From Altererythrobacter epoxidivorans (GTDB lineage: Bacteria; Pseudomonadota; Alphaproteobacteria; Sphingomonadales; Sphingomonadaceae): a stretch of 64,000 nucleotides of DNA. The translations under genes were made by a program, and so were the position numbers. The stretch covers positions 1,240,001-1,304,000 of the forward strand of contig NZ_CP012669.1 in assembly GCF_001281485.1 (NCBI RefSeq). The letters run 5' to 3'. Position 1 is the stretch's first letter. Every line of letters begins with the position of its first letter. Positions 23,954-33,534 of this stretch are shown in pieces. The notes under the pieces were generated by a model. That model was given only the letters and a program-made list of their open reading frames with translations. It made no database searches and was not told where the DNA came from.

Positions 23954-25813
23954 TCAATTCCGTTGTTTTAGCTGGGATATGTCGCGAATTGCACCTTTGG
24001 CTGCGCTCGTGGTCATCGCGGCATAAGCCTGAAGGGCCTGCGACACTTTTCGTTCCCGCGGGGCCGACGGCGCCCAGGCCCCATTGCCTTTTGCGTCCAT
24101 TGCCGCACGCCTTGCCGCAAGCTCTTCGTCGGGGATCATCAGGTTGATCGTACGGTTCGGGATGTCGATTTCGATCCGGTCGCCGTTCTCGATCAGGCCG
24201 ATTTCGCCGCCCTCTGCCGCTTCCGGCGAAACATGGCCGATGGAGAGGCCCGACGTACCGCCCGAAAAGCGCCCGTCGGTCAGCAGCGCGCAGGCGGCGC
24301 CCAGCCCTTTCGATTTGAGATAGCTTGTCGGATAGAGCATTTCCTGCATCCCCGGCCCGCCGCGAGGCCCTTCATAGCGGATAACCACGACGTCACCTTC
24401 CACCACCTGTCCGGTGAGGATTGCCGTCACGGCATCGTCCTGGCTCTCGTAAACCTTGGCCGGACCCGCGAATTGCAGGATGCTTTCGTCGACACCGGCC
24501 GTCTTTACGATGCATCCGTCGCGCGCGATGTTCCCGTAAAGGACCGCGAGACCGCCGTCTTTGCTGAAAGCATGCTCGGCGCTGCGGATCACTCCGTTCT
24601 CGCGGTCTAGATCGAGTTCAGCCCAACGGCGCGACTGGCTGAACGCTGTCTGCGTCGGCACGCCGCCCGGAGCAGCCGAGAAGAATTCGCGCACCTTGTT
24701 GTTCTGGGTGCGGCCAATGTCCCAGTCATCGAGAGCATCCGCCATTGTCGGGCTGTGCACCGTCGGAAGCGCGGTGTGGAGCAGGCCCGCTTTCTCGAGT
24801 TCGCCGAGGATCGACATGATGCCGCCCGCGCGGTGAACGTCTTCCATGTGAACGTCGCTCTTGGCCGGGGCGACTTTCGATAGGCACGGCACCTTGCGGC
24901 TCAACCGGTCGATGTCTTCCATGGTGAAATCGACGCCAGCCTCGTGAGCGGCAGCGAGCAGGTGAAGCACGGTATTGGTCGAACCGCCCATGGCGATATC
25001 GAGGCTCATGGCGTTCTCAAACGCTTCGAAGCTGGCGATGGATCGCGGCAGGACGCTTTCGTCTTCTTCCTCATAATATCGCTTGGCCAGCGTGACGACG
25101 AGTCGCCCTGCGCGCTCGAATAGGCTCTTGCGATCGGCATGCGTTGCCAGCGTGGACCCGTTGCCCGGCAGCGAAAGGCCCAATGCCTCGGTCAGGCAAT
25201 TCATGGAATTTGCCGTGAACATTCCCGAGCACGAACCGCAGGTCGGGCAGGCATTCTGCTCGATCGCGGTGACTTCCTCGTCGGTGTAGGACTCGTCGGC
25301 GGCAGCGACCATCGCATCGACCAGGTCGAGTGCGACTTCCTTGCCCTTCACCACGACCTTGCCGGCTTCCATCGGCCCGCCGCTCACGAACACAACCGGA
25401 ATGTTGATCCGCAGCGCCGCCATGAGCATGCCGGGCGTGATTTTGTCGCAGTTCGAGATGCACACCATGGCATCGGCGCAATGGGCGTTGACCATGTATT
25501 CGACGCTGTCGGCGATCAGGTCGCGGCTCGGCAGCGAATAGAGCATGCCATCATGGCCCATCGCGATGCCATCATCCACGGCGATGGTATTGAATTCCTT
25601 CGCAACACCGCCCGCAGCTTCGATCTCTCGCGCGACCAGCTGCCCGAGATCCTTCAGGTGAACATGCCCTGGCACGAACTGGGTGAAGCTGTTGACGACG
25701 GCGATGATCGGCTTTCCGAAATCGCCATCCTTCATGCCTGTCGCGCGCCACAATCCGCGCGCACCGGCCATGTTGCGACCGTGAGTGGTTGTGCGGGAAC
25801 GATAGGCTGGCAT
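23954..25813 (-). CDS. ilvD: Dihydroxy-acid dehydratase
   Basis: A 619-residue enzyme of branched-chain amino acid synthesis that dehydrates 2,3-dihydroxy-isovalerate and -3-methylvalerate to the 2-oxo acids. Iron-sulphur cysteines are visible in NCDKITPG and [12 protein letters not shown]. The C-terminal [18 protein letters not shown] segment carries the catalytic region. Length matches the long (E. coli-type, about 616 residues) form. The ATG has CGGAG seven to eight bases upstream. The 125-base leader (25814-25938) holds the promoter or read-through from the hutG-like gene; I saw no attenuator. Confidence 0.96.
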   Translation of the reverse strand: MPAYRSRTTTHGRNMAGARGLWRATGMKDGDFGKPIIAVVNSFTQFVPGHVHLKDLGQLVAREIEAAGGVAKEFNTIAVDDGIAMGHDGMLYSLPSRDLIADSVEYMVNAHCADAMVCISNCDKITPGMLMAALRINIPVVFVSGGPMEAGKVVVKGKEVALDLVDAMVAAADESYTDEEVTAIEQNACPTCGSCSGMFTANSMNCLTEALGLSLPGNGSTLATHADRKSLFERAGRLVVTLAKRYYEEEDESVLPRSIASFEAFENAMSLDIAMGGSTNTVLHLLAAAHEAGVDFTMEDIDRLSRKVPCLSKVAPAKSDVHMEDVHRAGGIMSILGELEKAGLLHTALPTVHSPTMADALDDWDIGRTQNNKVREFFSAAPGGVPTQTAFSQSRRWAELDLDRENGVIRSAEHAFSKDGGLAVLYGNIARDGCIVKTAGVDESILQFAGPAKVYESQDDAVTAILTGQVVEGDVVVIRYEGPRGGPGMQEMLYPTSYLKSKGLGAACALLTDGRFSGGTSGLSIGHVSPEAAEGGEIGLIENGDRIEIDIPNRTINLMIPDEELAARRAAMDAKGNGAWAPSAPRERKVSQALQAYAAMTTSAAKGAIRDISQLKQRN

Positions 25814-25938
25814 TGTCGAACTCCGGTTTGCGCTCGAATGGTAGTCGCCAACCGCTTTGACAGCAAACCGAACCCTGCAACAGGTCGATCCTGCACAGAA
25901 AATCTTGGAGCGACGCGATGCCCGCTACAAACCTCTGG

Positions 25939-26673
25939 TCAGGCTTCGGCTTTGAGGGCGAGGTCCACGCGGCCTGCGACGTCTGCAATCATCGATGCCC
26001 AGCGCGCCTGGTCAGCCTTCGTCGTGATGAGGTCCTGCCGCACTTCGAGCGCGAGGTAATTGCGTCCCTTGGCCTCGGCATGCCGGTTCATCGTCGCGTT
26101 CAGATCCTTGCCCGAATAGGGCTCGTTGTCACCAACGGTCAGACCCTGTTCGCCGAACAGCCGGATGGCATGCCGTGCGGCGCGGTCATCGGTGTTGTAG
26201 AGCAGCGCCACGTCCCACGGTCGCTCTTCCGTGCTGGTCGCAAGCTTCGGCGTGAAACTGTGGAGCGAGATGATCAAGTCGGGCTCGATCGCGTCGAGCC
26301 ACTTCTCCATTGCCTGATGGTATGGTCGATGAAACCGCTCGAGCCGGGCCTCTATGTCTGCCCCGATATTGCCCGGGATCAGATGCCCGTCGCTTTCGGT
26401 AGGTACGACACCCGGGTGATCTTCTTCACGATGGAGATCGCAAACGAGGCGGCTGACACAGGCAATGTGGGCGGGGACGCGAAACCGCCGCGCCATGCGC
26501 TCTGCAATTCCTTCGACGCCGATATCGACTGCTACATGCTGCGTCAGAAGCTCGGCGGGGATGCCAAGTTCGATATCGTCCGGGACGTAGTTGGAGGCAT
26601 GATCGGCGACACAGACCAAGCCGCCACGTCTTGTCTCGCCGACATGGCGATAGGGTTTGTCATCCAAAATCAT
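25939..26673 (-). CDS. N-formylglutamate amidohydrolase family protein
   Basis: A 244-residue zinc-dependent hydrolase of the N-formylglutamate amidohydrolase (HutG-like) family. The opening VCVADHASNYVP, the middle DLIISLHSFTPKL and the GLTVGDNEPYSGKDLN segment are conserved family signatures. ATG 26673 overlaps the ispE stop (ATGA) and is preferred; a TTG-initiated form from 26700 would add nine residues. No histidine-utilisation genes are nearby, so the substrate may be another N-formyl or N-acyl compound. Confidence 0.85.
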   Translation of the reverse strand: MILDDKPYRHVGETRRGGLVCVADHASNYVPDDIELGIPAELLTQHVAVDIGVEGIAERMARRFRVPAHIACVSRLVCDLHREEDHPGVVPTESDGHLIPGNIGADIEARLERFHRPYHQAMEKWLDAIEPDLIISLHSFTPKLATSTEERPWDVALLYNTDDRAARHAIRLFGEQGLTVGDNEPYSGKDLNATMNRHAEAKGRNYLALEVRQDLITTKADQARWASMIADVAGRVDLALKAEA

Positions 26674-27482
26674 CTCAACAAACCTACCATCTGCCACCAA
26701 TCGGGTTCCTGAACCCTTAGCATTTCTGCGGCTTTGTCGCGTTGATCAGCGCTATCATAGAGCGCGAAACAGGTCGCGCCGGAGCCGGACATTTCGTGCA
26801 TCCAGCATCCGGTTTCCGAAAGCACCGACAGAACCCCCGCAATCTGGGGACAGATCGAGATGGCAGCATCGCGCAAGTCGTTGCGCCCGGCGAGCGCGAT
26901 CTGGCGCGCCGTGCCATCGGGCAGCCCGCCGCGATCTTCACTATCCCATGCTTTGAAAACAGGGCCTGTGGGAACACCGATACGCGGGTTCACGAGCAGG
27001 ACCGGCGTACCGGCAAGGTCGTTCTTCACCGGTTCGAGATCGGTTCCGGTTCCGCGCCCGATCGCCATTTCGCTGCGAAGACAGGCCGGAACATCGGCAC
27101 CAAGCCGCGCTGCGCGCGCCTCCCAGTCATCGGGCAGACTATGCAGAGCCTCGACGATGCGGAACAGCGCTCCGGCATCGGCCGAACCGCCACCCAGCCC
27201 CGCCGCCACGGGCAGGTTTTTCTCCAGCGTGATGGCTATGCCCTGCTCGCGCGGTAAGGCGGCGAGCGCTCGCATCACGAGGTTGCCGAAAGGATTGTCG
27301 ATGTTGGCCGCGAACTCGCCAACGGTTTCGAGGCTGTCTCGCTCGGCCCCATGCGCGCTCAGCACATCGCCGTTGTCAACGAAGGCGAAGAGCGTTTCGA
27401 GTTCGTGATAGCCATCCTCGCGCCGCCTGCGGACATGCAGCGCGAGGTTGATCTTGGCATATGCGGTTTCCGCGAACGTCAC
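26670..27482 (-). CDS. ispE: 4-diphosphocytidyl-2-C-methyl-D-erythritol kinase
   Basis: A 270-residue GHMP kinase of the non-mevalonate isoprenoid pathway. It begins AYAKINLALHVRRRREDGYHEL, the family start. The ATP-binding glycine loop is PVAAGLGGGSADAGA at about 88-102 and the C-terminal motif MSGSGATCFALY is present. It phosphorylates CDP-methylerythritol. It lies 12 bases downstream of the ETF-QO gene and overlaps the formylglutamate hydrolase start, so it is in one minus-strand operon. Secure call. Confidence 0.95.
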   Translation of the reverse strand: MTFAETAYAKINLALHVRRRREDGYHELETLFAFVDNGDVLSAHGAERDSLETVGEFAANIDNPFGNLVMRALAALPREQGIAITLEKNLPVAAGLGGGSADAGALFRIVEALHSLPDDWEARAARLGADVPACLRSEMAIGRGTGTDLEPVKNDLAGTPVLLVNPRIGVPTGPVFKAWDSEDRGGLPDGTARQIALAGRNDLRDAAISICPQIAGVLSVLSETGCWMHEMSGSGATCFALYDSADQRDKAAEMLRVQEPDWWQMVGLLR

Positions 27483-27494
27483 GCAGGGGCGCGA

Positions 27495-29144
27495 TCACAT
27501 ATTCGGATAGTTCGGGCCGCCGCCGCCCTCAGGCGTGGTCCACTCGATGTTCTGGTTCGGGTCCTTGATATCGCAAGTCTTGCAATGGACGCAGTTCTGC
27601 GAGTTGATCTGGAAGCGCATTTCGCCGGTGTCCTCGTCAGCGAGCCATTCGTACACGCCCGCCGGGCAGTAGCGCGTCGAAGGGCCGGCAAAGACCTTGA
27701 GCTCGCTTTCCTTCTGGAGGACCGGATCCTTCAACTTGAGATGGTTGGGCTGATCCTCTGCATGGTTGGTGAACGAGAATGCGACGTTCGTCAGGCGGTC
27801 GAAAGTAATCTCGCCGTCAGCCTTGGGGTAATCGATCGGCGCATAAAGATCGGCGCGCTGGAGCTGTTCGTAATCACGGTGATGCTTCATGCTGATCGGC
27901 AGGCCGATCTTTAGCGTGCGCATCCACATGTCGGCACCGGCGATGATCGTGCCGATCTCTCCGCCGAACTTAGCAACTGCCGGTTCCGCGTTCTGGACCA
28001 GCTTCAATTCCTTGGCGATCCAGCTTTCGCGAAGGTTCGCCTCGTAATCCGATACTTCAGTGTGTTCGTGGCCAGCTGCGATCGCCGCCGCGATGCTTTC
28101 GGCTGCGAGCATACCGCTCTTCATCGCGGTGTGGCTGCCCTTGATGCGCGGCACATTGACGAAGCCGGCAGCGCAACCGATCAGGGCGCCGCCCGGGAAG
28201 GCGAGCTTGGGCACGGACTGCCAACCGCCTTCGTTGATGGCGCGCGCGCCATAGGCGACACGCTTGCCGCCCTCGAGATATTCGCGGATCGCCGGGTGCT
28301 GCTTCCAGCGCTGAAATTCCTGGTAGGGCGAAACATACGGGTTCTTGTAATCGAGCGCGGTCACGAAACCGAGCGCGACCTGGCCATTGGCCTGGTGGTA
28401 GAGGAAGCCGCCGCCCCAGTTGTCGGTTTCCGACAGCGGCCAGCCCTGCGTATGTATCACGCGGCCCGGCACATGCTTGTCGGGATCGATATCCCACAAT
28501 TCCTTGATGCCGATGCCATAGACCTGCGGCTCGCAATTCGCCTCGAGGTCGTATTTCGCCTTCAGCTTCTTGGTCAGATTGCCGCGAGCACCCTCCGCAA
28601 ACAGAGTGTACTTCGCGTGGATTTCCATGCCGGGCTGGTAGTCGCCCTTGTGACTGCCGTCGGCAGCAACGCCCATGTCCTGCGTGATCACGCCGGTCAC
28701 GGCGCCATTGTCATCGAACATGACATCTGCAGCGGGGAAACCCGGGAAAACCATCACACCCAGGGCTTCGGCCTGTTCGCCTAGCCAGCGGGTCAGATTG
28801 CCGAGCGAGCCGGTGTAGCAGCCGTGGTTGCTCATCAAAGGCGGCATCATGAAATGCGGAAGCGAGGTCTTGCCGTTCTTGCTGAGCGCCCAGTGCCAGT
28901 TATCGGTTACCGGCGTTTCGGCCATGGGGCAGTCCATGTCGCGCCAGTCGGGATACAGCTCGTCGAGCGCCTTGGGATCGACCACGGCGCCCGAAAGGAT
29001 GTGCGCGCCAATCTCGGAACCCTTCTCGAGCACGACGACTTCGAGTTCTTCGTTGATTTGCTTGAGTTTGATCGCCGCGGTCAGGCCTGCTGGGCCGCCG
29101 CCGACAATCACCACATCGCATGGCATCGATTCACGTTCGCTCAT
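27495..29144 (-). CDS. Electron-transfer flavoprotein:ubiquinone oxidoreductase
   Basis: A 549-residue inner-membrane-associated flavoprotein that passes electrons from ETF to ubiquinone. The FAD-binding GGGPAGL motif lies near the N-terminus (VVIVGGGPAGLTAA). The C-terminal ferredoxin-like domain carries the 4Fe-4S ligands in YCPAGVYEW and CVHCKTCDIKDP. Length matches bacterial ETF-QO. ATG 29144 has GGTGGAG upstream; a GTG at 29156 is a less likely start. The gene is divergent from the UDG-like gene, with 92 bases between. Confidence 0.96.
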   Translation of the reverse strand: MSERESMPCDVVIVGGGPAGLTAAIKLKQINEELEVVVLEKGSEIGAHILSGAVVDPKALDELYPDWRDMDCPMAETPVTDNWHWALSKNGKTSLPHFMMPPLMSNHGCYTGSLGNLTRWLGEQAEALGVMVFPGFPAADVMFDDNGAVTGVITQDMGVAADGSHKGDYQPGMEIHAKYTLFAEGARGNLTKKLKAKYDLEANCEPQVYGIGIKELWDIDPDKHVPGRVIHTQGWPLSETDNWGGGFLYHQANGQVALGFVTALDYKNPYVSPYQEFQRWKQHPAIREYLEGGKRVAYGARAINEGGWQSVPKLAFPGGALIGCAAGFVNVPRIKGSHTAMKSGMLAAESIAAAIAAGHEHTEVSDYEANLRESWIAKELKLVQNAEPAVAKFGGEIGTIIAGADMWMRTLKIGLPISMKHHRDYEQLQRADLYAPIDYPKADGEITFDRLTNVAFSFTNHAEDQPNHLKLKDPVLQKESELKVFAGPSTRYCPAGVYEWLADEDTGEMRFQINSQNCVHCKTCDIKDPNQNIEWTTPEGGGGPNYPNM

Positions 29145-29236
29145 GGTGCACTCCACCCTTCAGAATTTTATATCCAAACCTTTGCACTATGCCTTGATTG
29201 CTGGCATTTCGAAGGTCAAGACCTCCCACGGACACT

Positions 29237-30001
29237 ATGTCGGATCGCAACACCCATATACCCGCTCTTTCGGCCAGCGAAATCGCTTCTGCGATCGACT
29301 GGTGGCGCGATGCAGGCGTGGATTGCGAATTCAACGATGACGTTACGGATTGGCTTGGGGAAAGCGACGTTGAAAGTGGCGCCGAAGCGCCGAAAATGCA
29401 GCCGAAACAGGCTGAACGCGACACTCCGGCGGCTCCGCCTGAAAAAATTAGCCTTTTCGCTGGGGAACGACCGACAGACCTCCCGTCATTCATCGAATGG
29501 TGGCTGACCGCGCCCGGCCTCGATGCCATCGGGCCGCGCGGCAGGGTCGCACCAAGAGGGAATCCGGGCGCAGACCTGATGATCCTGGTGACCGATCCGG
29601 AAGAAAACGACGAGGAGACACTGCTGAGCGGGGCACAAGGACGTCTGCTTTCCAGAATGCTGAAGGCGATGGGGATCGGCGAAAACCGGGTCTATATCGC
29701 TTCCGCCCTTCCCCGATTTACACCGTTGGCCGATGGCCAGACCATGCTTCAGGCCGGTTATGCGGAAGTGCTCAAACATCATGTCGCTCTGGTCGCGCCA
29801 CGACGCGTTCTGGCATTCGGCGCAAACATCCTGCCACTTTTGGGGCACGATATGGCGCAGGACTCTCGATCTTTACGTGAATTAAACCATGAAACGGGCA
29901 GCACTCCGTTGATGGTTGCCGAAGGGCTCGAGAGCATGATGGGCATGCCTCGGCTCAAGGCTAATTTCTGGCGTAGATGGCTTGACTGGACCGCGAACTG
30001 A
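29237..30001 (+). CDS. Uracil-DNA-glycosylase-like protein with degenerate active-site motifs
   Basis: A 254-residue protein whose C-terminal about 170 residues have the UDG superfamily layout (GNPGADLMILVTDPEEND, then GRLLSRMLKAMGIGENRVYIASALP, then RRVLAFGANILPLL). The N-terminal about 80 residues are acidic and low in complexity. Motif I, normally GEAPG in families 4 and 5, is TDPEEND here, the terminal H-P motif is replaced (AEGLESMMGMP), and the family-4 iron-sulphur cysteines are missing. A catalytic glycosylase is therefore doubtful. Its stop is one base before the transglycosylase start, so the two genes are coupled. Confidence 0.75.
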   Translation: MSDRNTHIPALSASEIASAIDWWRDAGVDCEFNDDVTDWLGESDVESGAEAPKMQPKQAERDTPAAPPEKISLFAGERPTDLPSFIEWWLTAPGLDAIGPRGRVAPRGNPGADLMILVTDPEENDEETLLSGAQGRLLSRMLKAMGIGENRVYIASALPRFTPLADGQTMLQAGYAEVLKHHVALVAPRRVLAFGANILPLLGHDMAQDSRSLRELNHETGSTPLMVAEGLESMMGMPRLKANFWRRWLDWTAN

Positions 30002-30002
30002 C

Positions 30003-31775
30003 ATGAGCCGAACGGCGTTTAGACTAACTTCGTCAATCCTGCTTGCTGCTGGCGTGGCGATGCCTGCCACTTCGTTTGCGCAATCGAACACCACGGCAGA
30101 ATATTTCAAGGCACGGATCAGCCAGACCGCGGTTCCCGCGGTGCTGAGCGAAGCGGATCGTCGCTTTTACTCTGAGGTTTTCCGCGCGATCGAGCGGCAG
30201 GATTGGGAGAAGGTCGACAGCCTGTTTCTAGAGCGTCCAACCGGACCGCTGCACCAGGTCGCGAAAGCGGAATACTACACCGACGCGAACAGCCCCAAGG
30301 TTTCGGCAGAACAGGTAGCCGCATGGTTCGATGAGGGCACGTTACTCCCGCAAGCAGAGCAACTTGGCAGGCTGGGGGCAAAACGCGGCCTTGAAAACAT
30401 CCCGCCGCTGCCCACGGAAAGAAGCTTCAAACGCCAGCCTTATTCATCGAAGCGGATTCTTCCCCGGACGGTCGAAGATGGCACGATGCCGTCGTCTGTC
30501 CGGACCCAAATCCTCGACCATATCAAGAATGACGATCCCGACGGCGCACGGCTGTTGCTGGACGGTATCGACGCAAGTCTAAGCCCCGAAGCGAGAGCCG
30601 AATGGCGCCAGCGCGTTGCATGGAGCTATTACATCGAGAACCAGGACGCGGCATCGCTGGCGATGGCGCAGAGGGTTGGTGAAGGTAGCGGCGACTGGGT
30701 TGCCGAGGGCGATTGGGTTGCCGGCCTTGCCGCGTGGCGCCTGGGTGACTGCAATATTGCCGCCGATTCCTTCGCCAGGTCAGCCGCAGGCGCCAGGAAC
30801 CCGGAATTGAGATCCGCAGGGCATTTCTGGGCGGGGCGCGCCTTCACCCGTTGCCGCCGTCCCGCCGATGCGGACAGGCATCTGAAAGCTGCCGCGCAAT
30901 TCGATGAAACGCTTTACGGCATGCTTGCCTACGAACAGCTCGGAATCGACCTGCCGACAGAAATGGCATCGGCCGATTTCTCGCAAGACGATTGGCAAAA
31001 GCTTCGCGACGAACCCAACGTTCGGGTTGCGGTTGCGCTAAACGAGATCGGGCGATCAGGTCTGGCGGACGAAGTCCTGCGTCACCAGGCACGGATAGGC
31101 GATCCGAACGAGTATGACGCGCTGTCACGGCTCGCACGCGAGCTCGGCATGCCGCAGACCCAGCTCTGGATGGCGCACAACGCGCCCTATGGGGCGAAAG
31201 CGGAACCTGCGCTGCGTTATCCGACGGCAAAATGGATACCGAGCGACGGGTGGAAAGTTGATCCCGCCCTCGCCTTCGCACACGCCCTTCAGGAATCGAA
31301 TTTCCAGACGCGGGCTGTCAGCCCCGCGAACGCGCGCGGCCTGATGCAGATCACTCCGATCACGGTCCGCCAACATGCCGGGCGGCTCGACATGAACGCG
31401 AGCTACGTCAATTTGAACGACCCGCAGGTCAATCTGGCGTTCGGCCAGCGTAATCTCGAGATGCTGCGCGATAATCCGGGCACGCAGGGCCTCCTGCCGA
31501 AAATTATGGCAGCCTATAACGCCGGCCTCACACCGGTTACGCGCTGGAACAATGAGGTTCGCGACCAGGGCGATCCGCTTCTCTATATGGAATCGATCCC
31601 CTACTGGGAGACGCGCGGATACGTCGCGATCGTCATGCGCAACTACTGGATGTACGAACGACAGGCTGGCGCCAAATCGCCGAGCAGGCAAGCTCTTGCG
31701 CAGGGGATCTGGCCGCTGTTTCCAGACCTGAACGGAAAACGGGTAGCAGGCGGGTCCGATGTCAATCGACCCTGA
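30003..31775 (+). CDS. Soluble lytic murein transglycosylase (Slt70-like)
   Basis: A 590-residue periplasmic protein with a signal peptide (about 1-25, ending ATSFAQ). The middle about 350 residues form the helical superhelix of Slt70. The C-terminal SLT domain carries the catalytic glutamate in HALQESNFQTRAVS, then ARGLMQITP and the AAYNAG motif. It cleaves peptidoglycan glycan strands to 1,6-anhydromuropeptides. ATG 30003 is one base after the UDG-like stop. Its tail overlaps the moaB start by 17 bases. Confidence 0.93.
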   Translation: MSRTAFRLTSSILLAAGVAMPATSFAQSNTTAEYFKARISQTAVPAVLSEADRRFYSEVFRAIERQDWEKVDSLFLERPTGPLHQVAKAEYYTDANSPKVSAEQVAAWFDEGTLLPQAEQLGRLGAKRGLENIPPLPTERSFKRQPYSSKRILPRTVEDGTMPSSVRTQILDHIKNDDPDGARLLLDGIDASLSPEARAEWRQRVAWSYYIENQDAASLAMAQRVGEGSGDWVAEGDWVAGLAAWRLGDCNIAADSFARSAAGARNPELRSAGHFWAGRAFTRCRRPADADRHLKAAAQFDETLYGMLAYEQLGIDLPTEMASADFSQDDWQKLRDEPNVRVAVALNEIGRSGLADEVLRHQARIGDPNEYDALSRLARELGMPQTQLWMAHNAPYGAKAEPALRYPTAKWIPSDGWKVDPALAFAHALQESNFQTRAVSPANARGLMQITPITVRQHAGRLDMNASYVNLNDPQVNLAFGQRNLEMLRDNPGTQGLLPKIMAAYNAGLTPVTRWNNEVRDQGDPLLYMESIPYWETRGYVAIVMRNYWMYERQAGAKSPSRQALAQGIWPLFPDLNGKRVAGGSDVNRP

Positions 31776-32298
31776 TCGCGTTTTCAAACCGATCAATATT
31801 GCTGTCCTGACGATTTCGGACACTCGAACCGCCGAGAACGACACCTCGGGCGACATCCTGGCTGACCGGATCAAGGATTCTGGTCATGTCCTTACAGCGC
31901 GCGTTATCGAGAAAGACGACGCGGCAGTAATTGCAGATCGCCTGACTTCTTGGATTGCCGATCCGCAGATCGATGCGATCGTATCGACTGGTGGCACCGG
32001 ACTGACGGGGCGCGATGTCACTCCAGAAGCTCTCGATCGGGTAAAGGCGAAACATGATGGCCGGGACATTCCGGGCTTCGGCGAGCTTTTTCGCTGGCTC
32101 AGTTACAAGACCATCGGGACCAGCACCATCCAGTCGCGCGCCTGCGCGATTGTAGCCGGCGGCACCTATATCTTCGCCCTGCCCGGTTCCAATGGAGCGG
32201 TGAAGGACGGTTGGGACGGCATCCTCGCAGAACAGCTCGACAGTCGGAACCGGCCCTGCAACTTCGTGGAATTGATGCCCCGCCTGAACGAAAAGTAG
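31759..32298 (+). CDS. moaB: Molybdenum cofactor biosynthesis protein B
   Basis: A 179-residue MoaB/Mog-fold protein. Family motifs are [16 protein letters not shown] near residue 18-33 and the MPT-binding [16 protein letters not shown] near 76-91. The C-terminal [15 protein letters not shown] is conserved. It should act in molybdopterin synthesis, probably by adenylating molybdopterin. The start lies within the end of the lytic transglycosylase gene, an unusual pairing of functions in one operon. Confidence 0.93.
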   Translation: MSIDPDRVFKPINIAVLTISDTRTAENDTSGDILADRIKDSGHVLTARVIEKDDAAVIADRLTSWIADPQIDAIVSTGGTGLTGRDVTPEALDRVKAKHDGRDIPGFGELFRWLSYKTIGTSTIQSRACAIVAGGTYIFALPGSNGAVKDGWDGILAEQLDSRNRPCNFVELMPRLNEK

Positions 32299-32348
32299 TT
32301 TCGGCCTCCGCTCCCAAGAGCAGATGACGCAAGCAATCACGTGATGTT

Positions 32349-32363
32349 GTTCTTGTTTCGTTC
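32349..32363 (+). promoter_or_regulatory. LexA (SOS) box, GTTC-N7-GTTC
   Basis: GTTCTTGTTTCGTTC matches the alphaproteobacterial LexA operator GTTC-N7-GTTC exactly. It lies 25 bases upstream of the ATG of the radical SAM gene, within a plausible core promoter position. No other site of this form was noticed near the other gene starts. It predicts damage-inducible expression of that gene. Confidence 0.65.
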
Positions 32364-32387
32364 CGATGATTGGCGTATCCGCGATAC

Positions 32388-33476
32388 ATGTCGCAGGCAC
32401 CAATCCATGGCAGGGGCGCCCAATCGGGTAGCGTCCCGACACGGTTCGGCCTTTCCACAAGAGAGGCCGATGGCGATTGGCGCGACTACATGGAATCGCT
32501 CGACGGACCTCCCGTCACGCTCAGGACGACAGTGACCGAGGAACACCCGAAAACGATCCTCAGTTTCAACACGTCACCCGACATATTCTTCGATCGGTCG
32601 ATCAATGCCTACAGAGGCTGCGAGCACGGCTGCGTCTATTGCTTCGCCCGCCCTACCCACGCCTATCATGACCTGTCGCCCGGTCTCGATTTCGAAACCC
32701 GATTGTTCGCGAAGCCGAACGCGGCGAACCTGTTGCGAGAGACGCTGGCCAAGCCGAAATACCGCCCGAAACCGATTGCGATGGGCACGAACACCGATCC
32801 CTATCAACCGATTGAACGAACATATCGGATAACGCGCGAGGTTCTGAAGGTTTGCCTCGATGCCCGGCATCCGGTCACGATAACGACCAAGTCGGACCGG
32901 ATCATCGACGATATCGACCTGCTGGCCGAAATGGCGAAGCACCGGCTCGTCGCGGTCGCAATTTCCGTAACGACGCTCGACCCGAAGCTTTCCTCCATGC
33001 TCGAACCACGAGCGGCAGCACCAGCGAAGCGGTTGAAGGCACTGGGACATCTGGTCGAAGCCGGTGTTCCCACCCATTGTTCGATCGCCCCCATCATTCC
33101 CGCCCTGACCGACGAGTTCATGGAAGAGATCGTACAGCGCGCCGCTGCCGTGGGCGTCGATAGTGCAGGCTGGATACCGTTGAGGCTGCCTCACGAAGTG
33201 GCGCCCTTGTTCCGAGAATGGCTCGACGTCCATTTCCCAGAACGCGCGGGCAAGGTTATGGGCATCGTGCGCTCGATCAGGTCGGGCAAGGACAACGATC
33301 CCAACTTCTTCACGCGCCTCAAGCCGAGCGGGGTTTGGGCCGAACTCTTCCGGACCCGGTTTCGCATCGCGTGCAAGCGCGCTGGCTTATCCACCAAATC
33401 AACTGGCGCGAAATTCGAACTCGATTGCACACGCTTTCGTCCACCCGAAACAGGAGGACAGTTGCGCCTGTTGTGA
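32388..33476 (+). CDS. PA0069-family radical SAM protein (SplB-like)
   Basis: A 362-residue radical SAM enzyme of the PA0069/Rv2578c type, distantly related to spore photoproduct lyase. The cluster-binding motif is CEHGCVYC (CxxxCxxC), followed by FARPTHAYHD. The SAM-site glycine pattern lies beyond, and the MGTNTDPYQPIERTY segment is diagnostic. The reaction is not established. ATG 32388 begins MSQAPIHGRGAQ, the usual family N-terminus; a TTG at 32370 is rejected. An exact alphaproteobacterial LexA box precedes it, suggesting a DNA-repair or damage-response role. Confidence 0.9.
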   Translation: MSQAPIHGRGAQSGSVPTRFGLSTREADGDWRDYMESLDGPPVTLRTTVTEEHPKTILSFNTSPDIFFDRSINAYRGCEHGCVYCFARPTHAYHDLSPGLDFETRLFAKPNAANLLRETLAKPKYRPKPIAMGTNTDPYQPIERTYRITREVLKVCLDARHPVTITTKSDRIIDDIDLLAEMAKHRLVAVAISVTTLDPKLSSMLEPRAAAPAKRLKALGHLVEAGVPTHCSIAPIIPALTDEFMEEIVQRAAAVGVDSAGWIPLRLPHEVAPLFREWLDVHFPERAGKVMGIVRSIRSGKDNDPNFFTRLKPSGVWAELFRTRFRIACKRAGLSTKSTGAKFELDCTRFRPPETGGQLRLL

Positions 33477-33534
33477 CGATGATCGGCGCCTAAATCTCAA
33501 CCGCATGTTTACCAAGACGGCGTAATGCGAGGGG

